Assembly (NCBI RefSeq): GCF_005876985.1
Contig: NZ_VAHD01000002.1
Coordinates: 186,001-250,000, forward strand
Length of the DNA: 64,000 nucleotides
Direction: 5' to 3'
Source of the DNA: Rhodoferax bucti
Lineage (GTDB): Bacteria; Pseudomonadota; Gammaproteobacteria; Burkholderiales; Burkholderiaceae_C
Shown here: positions 8,208 through 17,710 of the stretch, piece by piece
How the letters are laid out: each line of letters begins with the position of its first letter
Position numbering within the stretch: position 1 is the first letter of the stretch
Notes under the pieces: model-generated
What the model was told of the DNA's origin: nothing
The model's database searches: none
What the model saw: only the letters and a program-made list of their open reading frames with translations
Program-made: the position numbers and the translations under genes

Positions 8208-8780
8208 ATGGGCACATCCATGAGCAAGGCTTTTACCAAAGAGTCCGATGGTGCAGACGATGATGAGCTGCAACTGCCTGCACTGCCAGCCGGCGGCAAA
8301 AACTACATCACCCCCCAAGGCTTCGCGACGCTACGCGATGAGTTGCTCGACCTGATCGACAACGAGCGCCCCAAGATTGTGGACATCGTGCACTGGGCCG
8401 CCAGCAATGGTGATCGCTCAGAGAACGGCGATTACCTTTATGGCAAAAAGCGCCTGCGTGAAATCGACCGCCGCATCCGTTTCCTGACCAAGCGTCTGGA
8501 GATTGCGGAGGTCACAGACCCCTCACTGCACCACGGCAACGAGCAGATTTTCTTCGGCGCCACGGTGACCTATGTGGACGATCAGGATGTGGAGCGCACC
8601 ATCACCATCAAAGGGATTGACGAGGCCAACAGCGCTGTTGGCGAGGTGAGCTGGATTTCGCCCATTGCGCGCACGTTGCTGAAGGCCCGCGAGGGCGATG
8701 AGCTCAAGTTGGTGATGCCCGATCGCGTGTGCGATATCGAGGTGCTGAAGGTGCAGTACCCCGCACCTGCATCGGTGTGA
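8208..8780 (+). CDS. greB: Transcription elongation factor GreB
   Basis: This protein of about 190 residues rescues backtracked RNA polymerase by stimulating transcript cleavage. The coiled-coil domain has WAASNGDRSENGDYLYGKKR with the acidic tip residues, and REIDRRIRFLTKRLE. The C-terminal FKBP-like domain carries IFFGATVTYVDD and SPIARTLLKAREGDE. It has an N-terminal extension rich in Asp/Glu compared with E. coli GreB. An in-frame ATG at 8220 (MSKAFTKE) is an equally good start. It is convergent with spoT with only 3 bp between the stops. Confidence 0.92.
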   Translation: MGTSMSKAFTKESDGADDDELQLPALPAGGKNYITPQGFATLRDELLDLIDNERPKIVDIVHWAASNGDRSENGDYLYGKKRLREIDRRIRFLTKRLEIAEVTDPSLHHGNEQIFFGATVTYVDDQDVERTITIKGIDEANSAVGEVSWISPIARTLLKAREGDELKLVMPDRVCDIEVLKVQYPAPASV

Positions 8781-8783
8781 CGC

Positions 8784-11054
8784 TCAACTAGCGCCGTTGC
8801 TTGACCGCTGGGCGCGCAATACGGATGGTGTGCGGCGCAGATTTCGCAATGCAATTTCCAGGTGGGCGGTGTCACGCACCCCCACGATGAAGCGCAAATC
8901 AGAAGCCTCACGCATGCCATCTTCCCCCATATCGATGTGGATGATGTCTGCTTCGGCAGACGCCAGTGCGGCCGCCACTTTGGCCAATACGCCTTTGCCG
9001 TTGCTCACGGTGACGATCAAGCCGGTTTCGAAAGCGCGCACCGGTTCGTCCGCCCACTCCACGCCGATAAAGCGCTCGCTGTCCCTGGCTTGCAGCTTCT
9101 TGGCGACACCGCAATCCGCCATGTGGACGACCAGGCCTTCTCCCCGGCCCAGGTAGCCCACGATGGTGTCGCCGGGGACTGGCCGGCAGCACTGGGCAAA
9201 TTGCACGGAGGCGTTTTCACTGCCATCCAGAGTGATAGAGCTCAGCGAGTTGGTTTCGTGTGCGGTAAAGCGCTCGCGGGTCAGAATCAGGGCGTCGGGG
9301 CGTTCCCCTGTGTCGCTGAGCAAATTCACCATGCGTTTGGCCACGATGTTGGCAATCCGCTTGCCCAGGCCGATATCCATCAGCAGCTCTTGGCGGGTTT
9401 TGTTGCCGGTAAAGCGCAACAGCTTGTCCCACAAAGACGCGTATACCGGGCTGTCTTCCGGGAAGCTCTCGATCCCTTCGGCCCGCAACGCTTGCGCCAG
9501 TAATTTGGCTCCCAGCCCTTCCGACTCGGTTTGGGCCATGGTTTTGAGGTGATGGCGGATTTTTGAGCGGGCGCGGCCGGTACGGACAAAACCCAGCCAT
9601 GCCGGGTTGGGAGTGGATACCGGTGCGGTTACCACTTCCACCACATCTCCGTTTTTCAGCTCGGTGCGCAAAGGCACTTGCTCTCCATTGATGCGCGCAG
9701 CCACGGTGCGGTCGCCGATATTGCTGTGAATGGCATAGGCAAAGTCCACCACAGTGGCGCCCCGTGGCAAGGCCATGATCTGGCTCTTGGGCGTAAAAAC
9801 GTACACCGCGTCGGGAAAAAGGTCTACCTTGACGTGGTCCCAGAACTCGGCGGCATCGCGGGTTTCGTCCTGGATGTCGAGCAGTGATTGCAGCCATTTG
9901 GTGCCCAAGCGGTCAGCTGTACCGTCTTCGGGGTTGTTGACCTTGTAGAGCCAGTGAGCCGCCACACCGGATTCGGCCACCACGTGCATGGCCTCGGTCC
10001 GCATTTGGAATTCGATGTTGATGCCGGCTGGGCCCACCAGCGTGGTGTGCAATGACTGGTAACCGTTGACCTTGGCAATCGCAATATGGTCCTTGAATTT
10101 GCCGGGCACCGGCTTGTAGAGCTGGTGCAGCAGGCCCAAGGCGGTATAGCAGTCGGTGACCTGAGGCACCAGCACGCGAAAGCCGTAAATGTCGGTTACT
10201 TGCGCAAAACTGAGGTGTTTTTTGTCCATCTTCTGGTAGATGGAGTACAAGGTTTTCTCGCGGCCCGCAATGCGGATAGGCATTTTCGCTTGCGCAAAAA
10301 CTTCTTCAACCTCTTTTTGCACTTTCTGAATCAGGTCGCGCCGGCGGCTGCGTGCTTTGGCAACCGCTTTGGAGAGGATGGCATAGCGCCATGGGCGCAG
10401 GTGCTGGAAAGACAGGTCCTGCAGCTCCCGGTAGGTTTGGTTCAGACCCAGGCGGTGGGCGATGGGGGCGTAAATATCCAGTGTTTCTGATGAAATCCGG
10501 CCCCACTTGCTACGCGGCACATCAGACAGCGTGCGCATGTTGTGTGAGCGGTCGGCCAGTTTGATCAGAATGACCCGTACATCGCGCGCCATGGCGAGCA
10601 GCATCTTGCGGAAAGACTCGGCCTGATTTTCTTCGCGGGTATTGAATTGCAGCTTGTCCAGCTTGGTGAGGCCATCTACCAGTTCGGCCACCGGGGAGCC
10701 GAATTTTTCAATCAGCTCAATCTTGGTGATGCCACAGTCTTCCAGTGCATCGTGCAAGAGGGCGGCCATCAGGGCCTGGGCGTCCAGCTTCCACTCCGCG
10801 CATTGCGCCGCAACGGCGATGGGGTGGGTGATGTACGGCTCTCCGTTGTTCCGGAGTTGGCCCAAATGGGCTTCATCGGCAAACCGGTAGGCCAGCCGCA
10901 CCTGCTCTACATCGCTGCTGCTCAGGTAGTCCAGTTTCGCTGTGAGTCCGGCAAAACTGGCTGCAGCGGCGTTGACGGCCGCTACCGGCGAGCCCGGTTT
11001 GGCGGACTTGCCGGCGTTCGAGGTGCTTGGAGGTGTTTGAAGAAGGCTGCCCAT
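8784..11054 (-). CDS. spoT: Bifunctional (p)ppGpp synthetase/hydrolase SpoT/RelA
   Basis: This 756-residue RSH enzyme makes and degrades the stringent-response alarmone ppGpp. Order: HD hydrolase domain (about residues 60-210; LMAALLHDALEDCG), synthetase domain (about 250-400; YSIYQKMDKKHLSFAQVTDIYGFRVLV), TGS domain (about 415-480; VYVFTPKSQIMALPRGATVVDFAYAIH), and C-terminal helical and ACT domains. The intact HD motif shows hydrolase capacity. It sits downstream of the rpoZ-gmk-yicC block but is separated from it by a terminator, so it probably has its own promoter. Confidence 0.93.
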   Translation of the reverse strand: MGSLLQTPPSTSNAGKSAKPGSPVAAVNAAAASFAGLTAKLDYLSSSDVEQVRLAYRFADEAHLGQLRNNGEPYITHPIAVAAQCAEWKLDAQALMAALLHDALEDCGITKIELIEKFGSPVAELVDGLTKLDKLQFNTREENQAESFRKMLLAMARDVRVILIKLADRSHNMRTLSDVPRSKWGRISSETLDIYAPIAHRLGLNQTYRELQDLSFQHLRPWRYAILSKAVAKARSRRRDLIQKVQKEVEEVFAQAKMPIRIAGREKTLYSIYQKMDKKHLSFAQVTDIYGFRVLVPQVTDCYTALGLLHQLYKPVPGKFKDHIAIAKVNGYQSLHTTLVGPAGINIEFQMRTEAMHVVAESGVAAHWLYKVNNPEDGTADRLGTKWLQSLLDIQDETRDAAEFWDHVKVDLFPDAVYVFTPKSQIMALPRGATVVDFAYAIHSNIGDRTVAARINGEQVPLRTELKNGDVVEVVTAPVSTPNPAWLGFVRTGRARSKIRHHLKTMAQTESEGLGAKLLAQALRAEGIESFPEDSPVYASLWDKLLRFTGNKTRQELLMDIGLGKRIANIVAKRMVNLLSDTGERPDALILTRERFTAHETNSLSSITLDGSENASVQFAQCCRPVPGDTIVGYLGRGEGLVVHMADCGVAKKLQARDSERFIGVEWADEPVRAFETGLIVTVSNGKGVLAKVAAALASAEADIIHIDMGEDGMREASDLRFIVGVRDTAHLEIALRNLRRTPSVLRAQRSSNGAS

Positions 11055-11097
11055 GGTGTAAATGTAGCGCGGCTACGCGGCTTGTGGTCCGCACATG

Positions 11098-11125
11098 AAA
11101 AAAGCACCGCAAGCGGTGCTTTTTT
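11098..11125 (-). terminator. Bidirectional-looking terminator between rpoZ and spoT
   Basis: The stem GCACCGC / GCGGTGC (11104-11110, 11113-11119) is flanked by A6 on the left and T6 on the right. On the minus strand it ends the yicC-gmk-rpoZ transcript before spoT. Confidence 0.88.
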
Positions 11126-11143
11126 AAATTCAGCAGGCTGGGT

Positions 11144-11347
11144 TTACAGCGGTACTTTTTTCAGCATTTCGATGCCGACTTTACCGGCCGCAATTTCGCG
11201 CAGGGCAGTCACGCCGGGCTTGTTCTTGCTTTCGATTTTGGGGGTGTGGCCTTGGCTCAACATGCGGGCACGGTAAGTGGCAGCCAGAACCAATTGGAAG
11301 CGGTTAGGGATCTGCTCGAGGCAGTCTTCAACGGTGATGCGGGCCAT
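11144..11347 (-). CDS. rpoZ: RNA polymerase omega subunit
   Basis: This 67-residue protein reads [30 protein letters not shown], the conserved N-terminus of omega. The subunit assists beta' assembly and forms part of the ppGpp site on RNA polymerase. It lies 16 bp downstream of gmk, the usual gmk-rpoZ-spoT order of proteobacteria, with a terminator after it. Confidence 0.95.
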   Translation of the reverse strand: MARITVEDCLEQIPNRFQLVLAATYRARMLSQGHTPKIESKNKPGVTALREIAAGKVGIEMLKKVPL

Positions 11348-11363
11348 GAATTTCTCCGGAAAG

Positions 11364-11984
11364 CTAGAGGATGTTCAGCGCTTGGAATGTTTCGGCACGC
11401 GCACGGCGCTGGGCAGAAATCTTGAGTCGCTGGGAGTGGACTATGGCTTTCAGATCGAAAAGCGCACGGTCAAACAGTTCGTTGATTATAACGAAGTCGA
11501 ATTTTCCGACCTGTGCGACCTCTAATTGCGCATTCTTCATGCGCATGTCGATGATCTCGGGTGAGTCTTCGCCACGTCGCTCTAGGCGGGAACGCAGCTC
11601 CTCCCAGCTGGGCGGCAGGATGAAGATGCAAATGGCATTGCTGAAGACATTTTTGATCTGCACGGCGCCCTGGAAGTCGATTTCCAGAATCACGTCCGCG
11701 CCCATAGCCATACGGTCTTCAATGGCTTTTTTGGAAGTTCCATAGCGGTTGGAGTGCACATGCGCCCACTCCACAAAGGCATCTGCCTCCACCATCGCAT
11801 CGAATTCTTGCTGTGACACAAAGAAATACTCTCGGCCATGCTTTTCTTGCCCCCGTGGCGGGCGGGTCGTGTGGGAGACAGAGGGTTGCAGGCGGGAGTC
11901 CAACTCTAGCAGGGCCTTGCACAGGCTGGACTTGCCGGCCCCACTGGGGGCGGCAACGACAAAAAGATTTCCGGGGTAGTCCAT
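11364..11984 (-). CDS. gmk: Guanylate kinase
   Basis: This 206-residue enzyme converts GMP to GDP with ATP. The P-loop [10 protein letters not shown] (about residues 12-21), the GMP-binding [21 protein letters not shown] and the lid [14 protein letters not shown] are all present. It is within a leftward block with yicC upstream (36-bp gap) and rpoZ downstream. Confidence 0.95.
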   Translation of the reverse strand: MDYPGNLFVVAAPSGAGKSSLCKALLELDSRLQPSVSHTTRPPRGQEKHGREYFFVSQQEFDAMVEADAFVEWAHVHSNRYGTSKKAIEDRMAMGADVILEIDFQGAVQIKNVFSNAICIFILPPSWEELRSRLERRGEDSPEIIDMRMKNAQLEVAQVGKFDFVIINELFDRALFDLKAIVHSQRLKISAQRRARAETFQALNIL

Positions 11985-12020
11985 GGACTGAGGCTCCGTG
12001 ATGCGGTGTCTAAAGCCTTC

Positions 12021-12941
12021 TTATTCTATGTTCTGCACTTGTTCGCGCATTTGCTCGACCAAGACCTTCATGTCTACGGAAATGTGGGTCAGCTCCAGCG
12101 CCGCCGATTTGGAGCCCAAGGTATTGGCTTCCCGGTGCAACTCCTGGATCAGAAAATCCAGGCGTTTGCCGATTTCTCCGCCTTTTTTGATCAGACGCTC
12201 CAACTCGTCCAGGTGGGAGTTCAGGCGGGTGATTTCTTCGGCCACATCAATGCGGATGGCGAAGGCCGTGGCCTCCGTCAATGCACGGTCCTGCGCGGCT
12301 TCTGGCAGGGTGGCGCCTTCCGTCAAAGCCATGGCTTCTTTCCAGCGCTCCATGAAGCGCAGGCGTTGCTGCTCCACCAGCTTGGGTACCAGCGGGCCGG
12401 CCTGCTCTGCTAAGGCGCGCAACTGGGTGATGTGGCCCAGCAGCATGGTGGCAAGGCGGGCGCCTTCGCGCTGGCGGGCACTGAGCAGTTCTTTCAGCAC
12501 TTTTTCTGCCAGTGGCATGACATCGGCGCTCCAGTCGCGGCTGGTGCCTTGCTCGGCGGCCGCCAGGCGGATCACGTCGGCCACGCTCAAGGGGTTAGCG
12601 GTGGGCAGCCAGGCGCGGATGCTGTCCTGGGTGGCGTTAAGTTTTTGCAGCAGCTTGGGCGTGGGTTCCGGAATGTTGGTGGCGCTGGTGCTTTCCACCG
12701 ATGCGCGCACCTCCACCTTGCCCCGCTTGAGCTTGCCGCCTAGCAACTCGCGCAGGGCTGGTTCGAACTGGCGCAGGTCTTCCGGCAGGCGGAAGGTGAG
12801 GTCCAGAAAGCGGCTGTTGACGGAGCGCACTTCCAGACCGAGCTGGGTGACGGGTTGGGAGCGGGCTTCCCCTTCCGGGGCGTTGGAGGCTGTGCTGTGC
12901 TGTGCACTGGCATAACCGGTCATGCTGTAAACTGGCATCAA
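12021..12941 (-). CDS. yicC: YicC-family endoribonuclease
   Basis: This 306-residue protein begins MMPVYSMTGYASAQ, the invariant YicC start (YSMTGF/Y). It has an N-terminal YicC domain with EVRSVNSRFLDLTFRLPEDLR and a C-terminal DUF1732 domain with RIDVAEEITRLNSHLDELERLI and KRLDFLIQELHREANTLGSKS. E. coli YicC is reported to affect small-RNA stability as an endoribonuclease. It heads the yicC-gmk-rpoZ block. The start at 12941 could also be the Met at 12938. Confidence 0.9.
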   Translation of the reverse strand: MMPVYSMTGYASAQHSTASNAPEGEARSQPVTQLGLEVRSVNSRFLDLTFRLPEDLRQFEPALRELLGGKLKRGKVEVRASVESTSATNIPEPTPKLLQKLNATQDSIRAWLPTANPLSVADVIRLAAAEQGTSRDWSADVMPLAEKVLKELLSARQREGARLATMLLGHITQLRALAEQAGPLVPKLVEQQRLRFMERWKEAMALTEGATLPEAAQDRALTEATAFAIRIDVAEEITRLNSHLDELERLIKKGGEIGKRLDFLIQELHREANTLGSKSAALELTHISVDMKVLVEQMREQVQNIE

Positions 12942-13017
12942 GGGCTTTCGCGGCGATGGAAACGGCCCCGAGAATAACCCGTTTCAAACGAACCTCACGA
13001 GCATTCCCACTGCCCCT

Positions 13018-14025
13018 ATGTCAAAGGTCAAGCCAGCGCCTCTCCCCCCGGATACCATCATCGGTGGCTACCGCATCATCCGCAAAGTAGCGGCGGGGGG
13101 CTTCGGCTTGGTGTACTTGGCGCTGGACTCCGAAGGCCAGCAGGTGGCAGTGAAAGAGTATTTGCCTTCCTCCTTGGCCACGCGCGCTCCGGGTGAGCTT
13201 CTCCCGCAGGTGCAGACGGAGAAACTGTCGCTGTACCGCCTCGGGCTCAAGAGTTTTTTTGAAGAGGGGCGCTCGCTGGCGCAAATCTCCCACCCGTCCG
13301 TGGTGAGCGTGCTGAACTTCTTCCGCGAGAACGAAACTGTTTACATGGTGATGAACTACCTAGAAGGCGCTGCCTTGCAGGATTTCATCGTGACCGCCCG
13401 GGATTTGAAGAAGAGCAAGGTGTTCCGCGAATCCACGATTCGCTCGCTGTTTGACGAAATTTTGCGCGGCTTGCGCATCGTGCACCAGCACAAGATGCTG
13501 CACTTGGACATCAAGCCCGCCAACATCTTTATTACCGATGACAACCGCTCGGTGCTGATTGACTTTGGTGCGGCCCGTGAGGTGCTGAGCAAAGAAGGCA
13601 ACTTCATCCGCCCCATGTACACACCGGGCTTTGCCGCGCCGGAGATGTACCGTCGCGATGCCTCCATGGGGCCTTGGACGGATATTTACGCCATCGGCGC
13701 TTGCATCTACGCCTGCATGCAGGGCTACCCGCCCAATGAAGCGCCGCAGCGGCTGGAAAAAGACCGCATCACCACCTCGCTGGCGCGCTTGCGCGGGGTG
13801 TATTCCGATAACTTGATTGAAGTGGTGGAGTGGTGCATGTCGCTGGACCCGCTCTCCCGGCCCCAATCGGTTTTTGCCTTGCAAAAAGAGCTCTCGCGCG
13901 AAGGCGAGCGCCGCTACACCAAGCTCACCGTCACCGAGAAGGTGCGCATGCAGTTTGACTCCATGGTGTCCGACACCAAAAAGACCGTGATGGGGGCCAC
14001 ACCTGCTGCGGCCAAGCCGAAATGA
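13018..14025 (+). CDS. Eukaryotic-type Ser/Thr protein kinase
   Basis: This 335-residue Hanks-type kinase has the Gly-rich loop KVAAGGFGLVYLA, catalytic Lys in VAVKEYLPSS, a catalytic loop HLDIKPANIFI (Leu replaces the usual Arg of HRD), the Mg loop LIDFGAAREV, and the APE-like FAAPEM. There is no transmembrane or sensor segment, so it should be cytoplasmic. It overlaps by 4 bp the downstream PP2C phosphatase gene, so kinase and phosphatase are probably translated together and act on shared substrates. It is divergent from yicC. Confidence 0.88.
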   Translation: MSKVKPAPLPPDTIIGGYRIIRKVAAGGFGLVYLALDSEGQQVAVKEYLPSSLATRAPGELLPQVQTEKLSLYRLGLKSFFEEGRSLAQISHPSVVSVLNFFRENETVYMVMNYLEGAALQDFIVTARDLKKSKVFRESTIRSLFDEILRGLRIVHQHKMLHLDIKPANIFITDDNRSVLIDFGAAREVLSKEGNFIRPMYTPGFAAPEMYRRDASMGPWTDIYAIGACIYACMQGYPPNEAPQRLEKDRITTSLARLRGVYSDNLIEVVEWCMSLDPLSRPQSVFALQKELSREGERRYTKLTVTEKVRMQFDSMVSDTKKTVMGATPAAAKPK

Positions 14026-14933
14026 AGTTTTCTGTTTTTCAAATCAGCCGCAAAGGCGGGCGGGAAAAAAATGAAGACCGCATGGGCTACTGCTACACCA
14101 AAGCCTCGGGCCTGTTTTTGCTGGCCGATGGCATGGGCGGGCACCCCGAAGGGGAAGTGGCTTCGCAGATGACCTTGCAGGTCATTTCGGCGCTGTACCA
14201 AAAGGAAGCGACACCGGAGTTGCCGGATGTCCGTGAGTTTTTCAACAAAGCCGTGATGGCCGCGCACCGCCAGATTTTGCGTTACGCCGCTGAGCGCAAC
14301 TTGCCGGATACGCCGCGCACTACCCTGGTCGCCGCCGTGGTGCAAGGCGGCGCGGTGCACTGGGTGCATTGCGGGGACTCCCGCTTGTATTTTGTGCGCC
14401 AGGGCGAGTTGCTGGCCCGCACCCGCGACCACTCTTATTCCGAGCAAAAGGAAATGGAGCGTCCGGGCGGCACGCCCGTGGGCTTTAACCGCAACGTGTT
14501 GTTCACCTGCTTGGGCTCTCCGATGCGCCCGGTGTTTGACATGACCGGCCCGGTGCCCTTGCACCAAGGCGACCGCCTGCTGCTGTGCTCTGACGGCTTG
14601 TGGGGCCCTTTGCAGGATTCAGACATCGTCTACCACCTCTCGCAAAAACCGGTGGGTGAGGCCGCGCCGGATCTGGTGGAGCAAGCCATGCTCAAGGGGG
14701 GCCCGCACTGCGACAACGTGACCGTGATCGCGATGGAGTGGGAGACGCCGGACAGCTTCGAGTCCACCAAGGGCACGATTTCCACCGACAGCATCAGCGA
14801 AGGCGTGTTTGCCTCTACCGTGCAAGCCGCGTGGGCCGATGCCGAGGTGGATGATCTGGATGACGAGGCCATAGAGCGCTCGATTGCCGAGATCAACGAA
14901 GCGATTCGCCGCTCGGCTGCCCGCAAAAACTAG
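14022..14933 (+). CDS. PP2C-type protein phosphatase
   Basis: This 303-residue metal-dependent Ser/Thr phosphatase has the Asp/Gly metal motifs [46 protein letters not shown] and [11 protein letters not shown] in PP2C order. It starts with an ATGA overlap on the kinase stop. It presumably reverses phosphorylation by the adjacent kinase. The C-terminal about 60 residues are acidic and may be regulatory. Confidence 0.9.
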   Translation: MKFSVFQISRKGGREKNEDRMGYCYTKASGLFLLADGMGGHPEGEVASQMTLQVISALYQKEATPELPDVREFFNKAVMAAHRQILRYAAERNLPDTPRTTLVAAVVQGGAVHWVHCGDSRLYFVRQGELLARTRDHSYSEQKEMERPGGTPVGFNRNVLFTCLGSPMRPVFDMTGPVPLHQGDRLLLCSDGLWGPLQDSDIVYHLSQKPVGEAAPDLVEQAMLKGGPHCDNVTVIAMEWETPDSFESTKGTISTDSISEGVFASTVQAAWADAEVDDLDDEAIERSIAEINEAIRRSAARKN

Positions 14934-14979
14934 CGCTGTGTTCGCCTCCGGCTACTGCCGGAATTTAGAGGAAGTCTCC

Positions 14980-15708
14980 ATGACCGCATTTGTCCGCTCC
15001 GACGCCCGCGCCGCTGATGCACTGCGCCCGGTGCGCATCACCCGTCACTACACCATGCACGCCGAGGGCTCGGTGCTCATCGAGTTCGGCAACACCAAGG
15101 TACTCTGCACCGCGTCGGTGGAAGAAAAAGTGCCTCCGCACAAGCGAGGCAGTGGCGAAGGGTGGGTCACGGCCGAATACGGCATGCTGCCCCGCGCCAC
15201 CCACAGCCGCAGCGACCGCGAGGCTGCCCGAGGCAAGCAGACCGGCCGCACCCAGGAGATCCAGCGGCTGATTGGCCGCTCGCTGCGCGCCGTGTTTGAC
15301 CTGAAAAAACTGGGCGAGCGCACCATCCAGCTGGATTGCGATGTGATCCAGGCCGATGGCGGCACCCGCACGGCGGCGATCACCGGCGCCTTCGTGGCCG
15401 CACAAGACGCAGTCAATGGCTTGCTGGCTGCTGGCAAGATCACTGAGACGCCCATCACTGCCGCCGTGGCGGCCATCAGCGTAGGCATTGTGGATGGCAC
15501 GCCCTTGCTGGACCTGGAATACACCGAAGATTCGGCCTGCGATACCGACATGAATGTGGTGATGACCGGCGCCGGCCACTTTGTGGAAGTGCAAGGCACG
15601 GCTGAAGGCGTGGCCTTTACCCGCGCTGAGATGGACCAACTGCTGACGCTGGCTGAAAAAGGCGTGGGTGAACTCATGCAGTTGCAGCAACAGGTGCTAT
15701 CAAAATAA
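14980..15708 (+). CDS. rph: RNase PH
   Basis: This 242-residue phosphorolytic 3'-5' exoribonuclease trims tRNA 3' ends. Conserved segments are [63 protein letters not shown] and [20 protein letters not shown] chose ATG 14980 because it follows GAGGAAGTC and gives the family start. The last codon and stop lie inside a family-1 repeat. It is the first of an rph-rdgB-hemW run. Confidence 0.95.
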   Translation: MTAFVRSDARAADALRPVRITRHYTMHAEGSVLIEFGNTKVLCTASVEEKVPPHKRGSGEGWVTAEYGMLPRATHSRSDREAARGKQTGRTQEIQRLIGRSLRAVFDLKKLGERTIQLDCDVIQADGGTRTAAITGAFVAAQDAVNGLLAAGKITETPITAAVAAISVGIVDGTPLLDLEYTEDSACDTDMNVVMTGAGHFVEVQGTAEGVAFTRAEMDQLLTLAEKGVGELMQLQQQVLSK

Positions 15709-15749
15709 TAGCTGCTCGCGCATATTCTGCGAGCGCTAGAGGCTTATTT
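15696..15749 (+). repeat. Family-1 small interspersed repeat, copy 3
   Basis: GCTATCAAAATAATAGCTGC followed by TCGCGCATATTCTGCGAGCG and CTAGAGGC. It spans the rph stop codon and the whole rph-rdgB gap. Confidence 0.78.
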
Positions 15750-15752
15750 CTT

Positions 15753-16358
15753 ATGAAGATTGTTCTTGCATCCAATAACCAGGGCAAGCTCGCTGAGCTC
15801 AATGCCATGTTTGCCCCGCTGGGCTGTGAGTTGGTGCGCCAGGGCGACCTGGGCGTGCCCGAGTCGCCCGAGCCGTTTCGCACTTTTATTGAAAACGCGC
15901 TGGCCAAGGCGCGCAACGCAGCACAGCACACCGGCTTGCCCGCGCTGGCCGATGACGCCGGTTTGTGTGTGGACGCCTTTGGCGGCTTGCCAGGCGTGGA
16001 TACGGCCTACTACGCCACCCAGTTTGGTTACGCCAAAGGGGATGACAACAACGTCAAAGCCCTGCTGGAACAAATGAAGGACGTGAGCAACCGCCGCGCC
16101 GCGCTGGTGAGCACCCTGGTGGCGGTGCGCAGTGTGGACGACCCCGAGCCGCTGATAGCGGTCGGCCGTGTGGTCGGGCAGATTGCGCCTGAGCCGGTAG
16201 GCAGCAACGGCTTCGGCTTCGACCCGGTGATGTGGATCCCCGAGTTCGGCCAGACCTTTGCCCAGCTGCCAGTGGAAGTCAAAAATGCCCATAGCCACCG
16301 CGGCCGAGCCGCCGCGACCATGGCTGCTTTGATCCGATCCAACTGGATGGGAGCCTGA
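15753..16358 (+). CDS. rdgB: XTP/dITP diphosphatase (HAM1/RdgB)
   Basis: This 201-residue house-cleaning pyrophosphatase removes dITP, XTP and similar nucleotides. Signature segments are VLASNNQGKLAELNAM, ALADDAGLCVDAFGGLPGV and GSNGFGFDPVMWIPE, plus the C-terminal HSHRGRAA. It lies between rph and hemW; the hemW ATG follows 5 bp after its stop. Confidence 0.94.
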   Translation: MKIVLASNNQGKLAELNAMFAPLGCELVRQGDLGVPESPEPFRTFIENALAKARNAAQHTGLPALADDAGLCVDAFGGLPGVDTAYYATQFGYAKGDDNNVKALLEQMKDVSNRRAALVSTLVAVRSVDDPEPLIAVGRVVGQIAPEPVGSNGFGFDPVMWIPEFGQTFAQLPVEVKNAHSHRGRAAATMAALIRSNWMGA

Positions 16359-16363
16359 GGCGC

Positions 16364-17668
16364 ATGATCCCGATCACGCCCGTTGCTGAGGGTGCTGCCG
16401 CAGTACAGCGCGACATCCAGCACTACATGCGCCCGGGCAGCCTGCAGTTCAGTGCGCTGCCGCCTTTGTCCTTGTATGTGCACCTGCCGTGGTGCATCAA
16501 AAAGTGCCCTTACTGCGACTTCAACTCGCATGAATTTGCCCCCAAGACGCCATTGGCGTCGGCCCCCCACGGGGGCGCTTCCGGCTTGTGGCGGCCCGGC
16601 GCCGGGCAGCTGGACGGCGTACAAGAGCAGCGTTACATAGCCGCTGTCATCGCCGACCTGGAGGCCGCTCTGCCCCTGATCTGGGGACGCAACATCCACA
16701 GCATCTTCATCGGCGGCGGCACGCCCAGCCTGTTTTCGCCCGAGGCGATTGACCGCTTGTTGGGCGACATTCGTGCCCGCCTGCGGCTGGAGGCGGACTG
16801 CGAAATCACCATGGAGGCCAACCCAGGCACTTTTGAGAAAGACCGGTTCAAGGCTTTTCGGGGCGCTGGCGTGACGCGGCTGTCCATCGGGGTGCAGAGC
16901 TTTAACGACGCCCACCTGAAAGCCCTAGGCCGGGTGCATGACCGCGCGCAGGCGCTGGCGGCGGTGGAGGAGGCGGCTGCTTCGTTCGACACCTTCAATC
17001 TCGACATCATGTACGCCCTGCCGGGGCAGACGCAGGCGCAGCTGGATGAAGACTTGGCCACCGCGCTGCAGTTCCAGCCCCCGCACATCTCGATTTACCA
17101 CCTGACCATCGAGCCCAACACCTACTTCGCTAAGTTTCCGCCGCAGATACCGGAAGACGACACGGCCTACGCCATGTTGGATCGCATTTCCGAGGCCACC
17201 GCGGCGGCCGGGATGGACCGGTACGAGGTGTCGGCCTATGCACGCCAAGGCCACCGTTGTTTTCACAACGTCAACTACTGGCAGTTTGGCGACTATCTGG
17301 GCATAGGTGCCGGCGCGCACAGCAAGCTCAGCTTTGCGCACCGGGTGGTGCGGCAGGTGCGCTTCCGTGATCCGGCTCGCTACATGGAGCAGGCGCTGGC
17401 CGGCCATGCCGTGGCGCAGGATGACGAAGTGGCCCGTGCTGATTTGCCGTTTGAGTACATGCTCAACGCCTTGCGCTTGCGCAATGGCTTCGGGCTGCGC
17501 GACTTCACTGAGCGCACCGGGCTGGCGATTACCGCCATCCAAAAGGGGCTGGAAGAAGCCGAGCGCAAAGGCTTGATTGAGCGGGACTTTGCCCGCGTGC
17601 GCCCGACCATCAAAGGCTTCGACTTTTTGAGTGACTTGCAGGAAATTTTCCTGTCCAATCCGGACTGA
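16364..17668 (+). CDS. hemW: Radical SAM heme chaperone HemW
   Basis: This 434-residue radical SAM protein has the [4Fe-4S] motif CIKKCPYC (Cys44, Cys48, Cys51), then FIGGGTPSLFSP, EANPGTFEKD, TRLSIGVQSFND and a C-terminal HemN-type winged helix. HemW proteins bind heme and are thought to pass it to target proteins; they are not coproporphyrinogen oxidases. It is longer than the usual 380-400 residues, largely because of an insert at about residues 60-87 encoded by a GC-rich repeat-like segment placed between the Fe-S motif and the next conserved helix. Confidence 0.92.
   Translation: MIPITPVAEGAAAVQRDIQHYMRPGSLQFSALPPLSLYVHLPWCIKKCPYCDFNSHEFAPKTPLASAPHGGASGLWRPGAGQLDGVQEQRYIAAVIADLEAALPLIWGRNIHSIFIGGGTPSLFSPEAIDRLLGDIRARLRLEADCEITMEANPGTFEKDRFKAFRGAGVTRLSIGVQSFNDAHLKALGRVHDRAQALAAVEEAAASFDTFNLDIMYALPGQTQAQLDEDLATALQFQPPHISIYHLTIEPNTYFAKFPPQIPEDDTAYAMLDRISEATAAAGMDRYEVSAYARQGHRCFHNVNYWQFGDYLGIGAGAHSKLSFAHRVVRQVRFRDPARYMEQALAGHAVAQDDEVARADLPFEYMLNALRLRNGFGLRDFTERTGLAITAIQKGLEEAERKGLIERDFARVRPTIKGFDFLSDLQEIFLSNPD
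16541..16612. repeat. GC-rich repeat-like insert inside hemW
   Basis: GCCCCCCACGGGGGC (a short hairpin), GCTTCCGGCTTGTGGCGG and CCGGCGCCGG follow each other within the hemW frame. They encode a low-complexity PHGGASGLWRPGAG stretch absent from typical HemW. It resembles short interspersed repeats of Comamonadaceae genomes from memory; no second copy is seen in this window. Confidence 0.45.
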
Positions 17669-17710
17669 AGGGGTTGCGCCGCGGCCCGCCCGGCCATGCA
17701 GGGGGACTTG

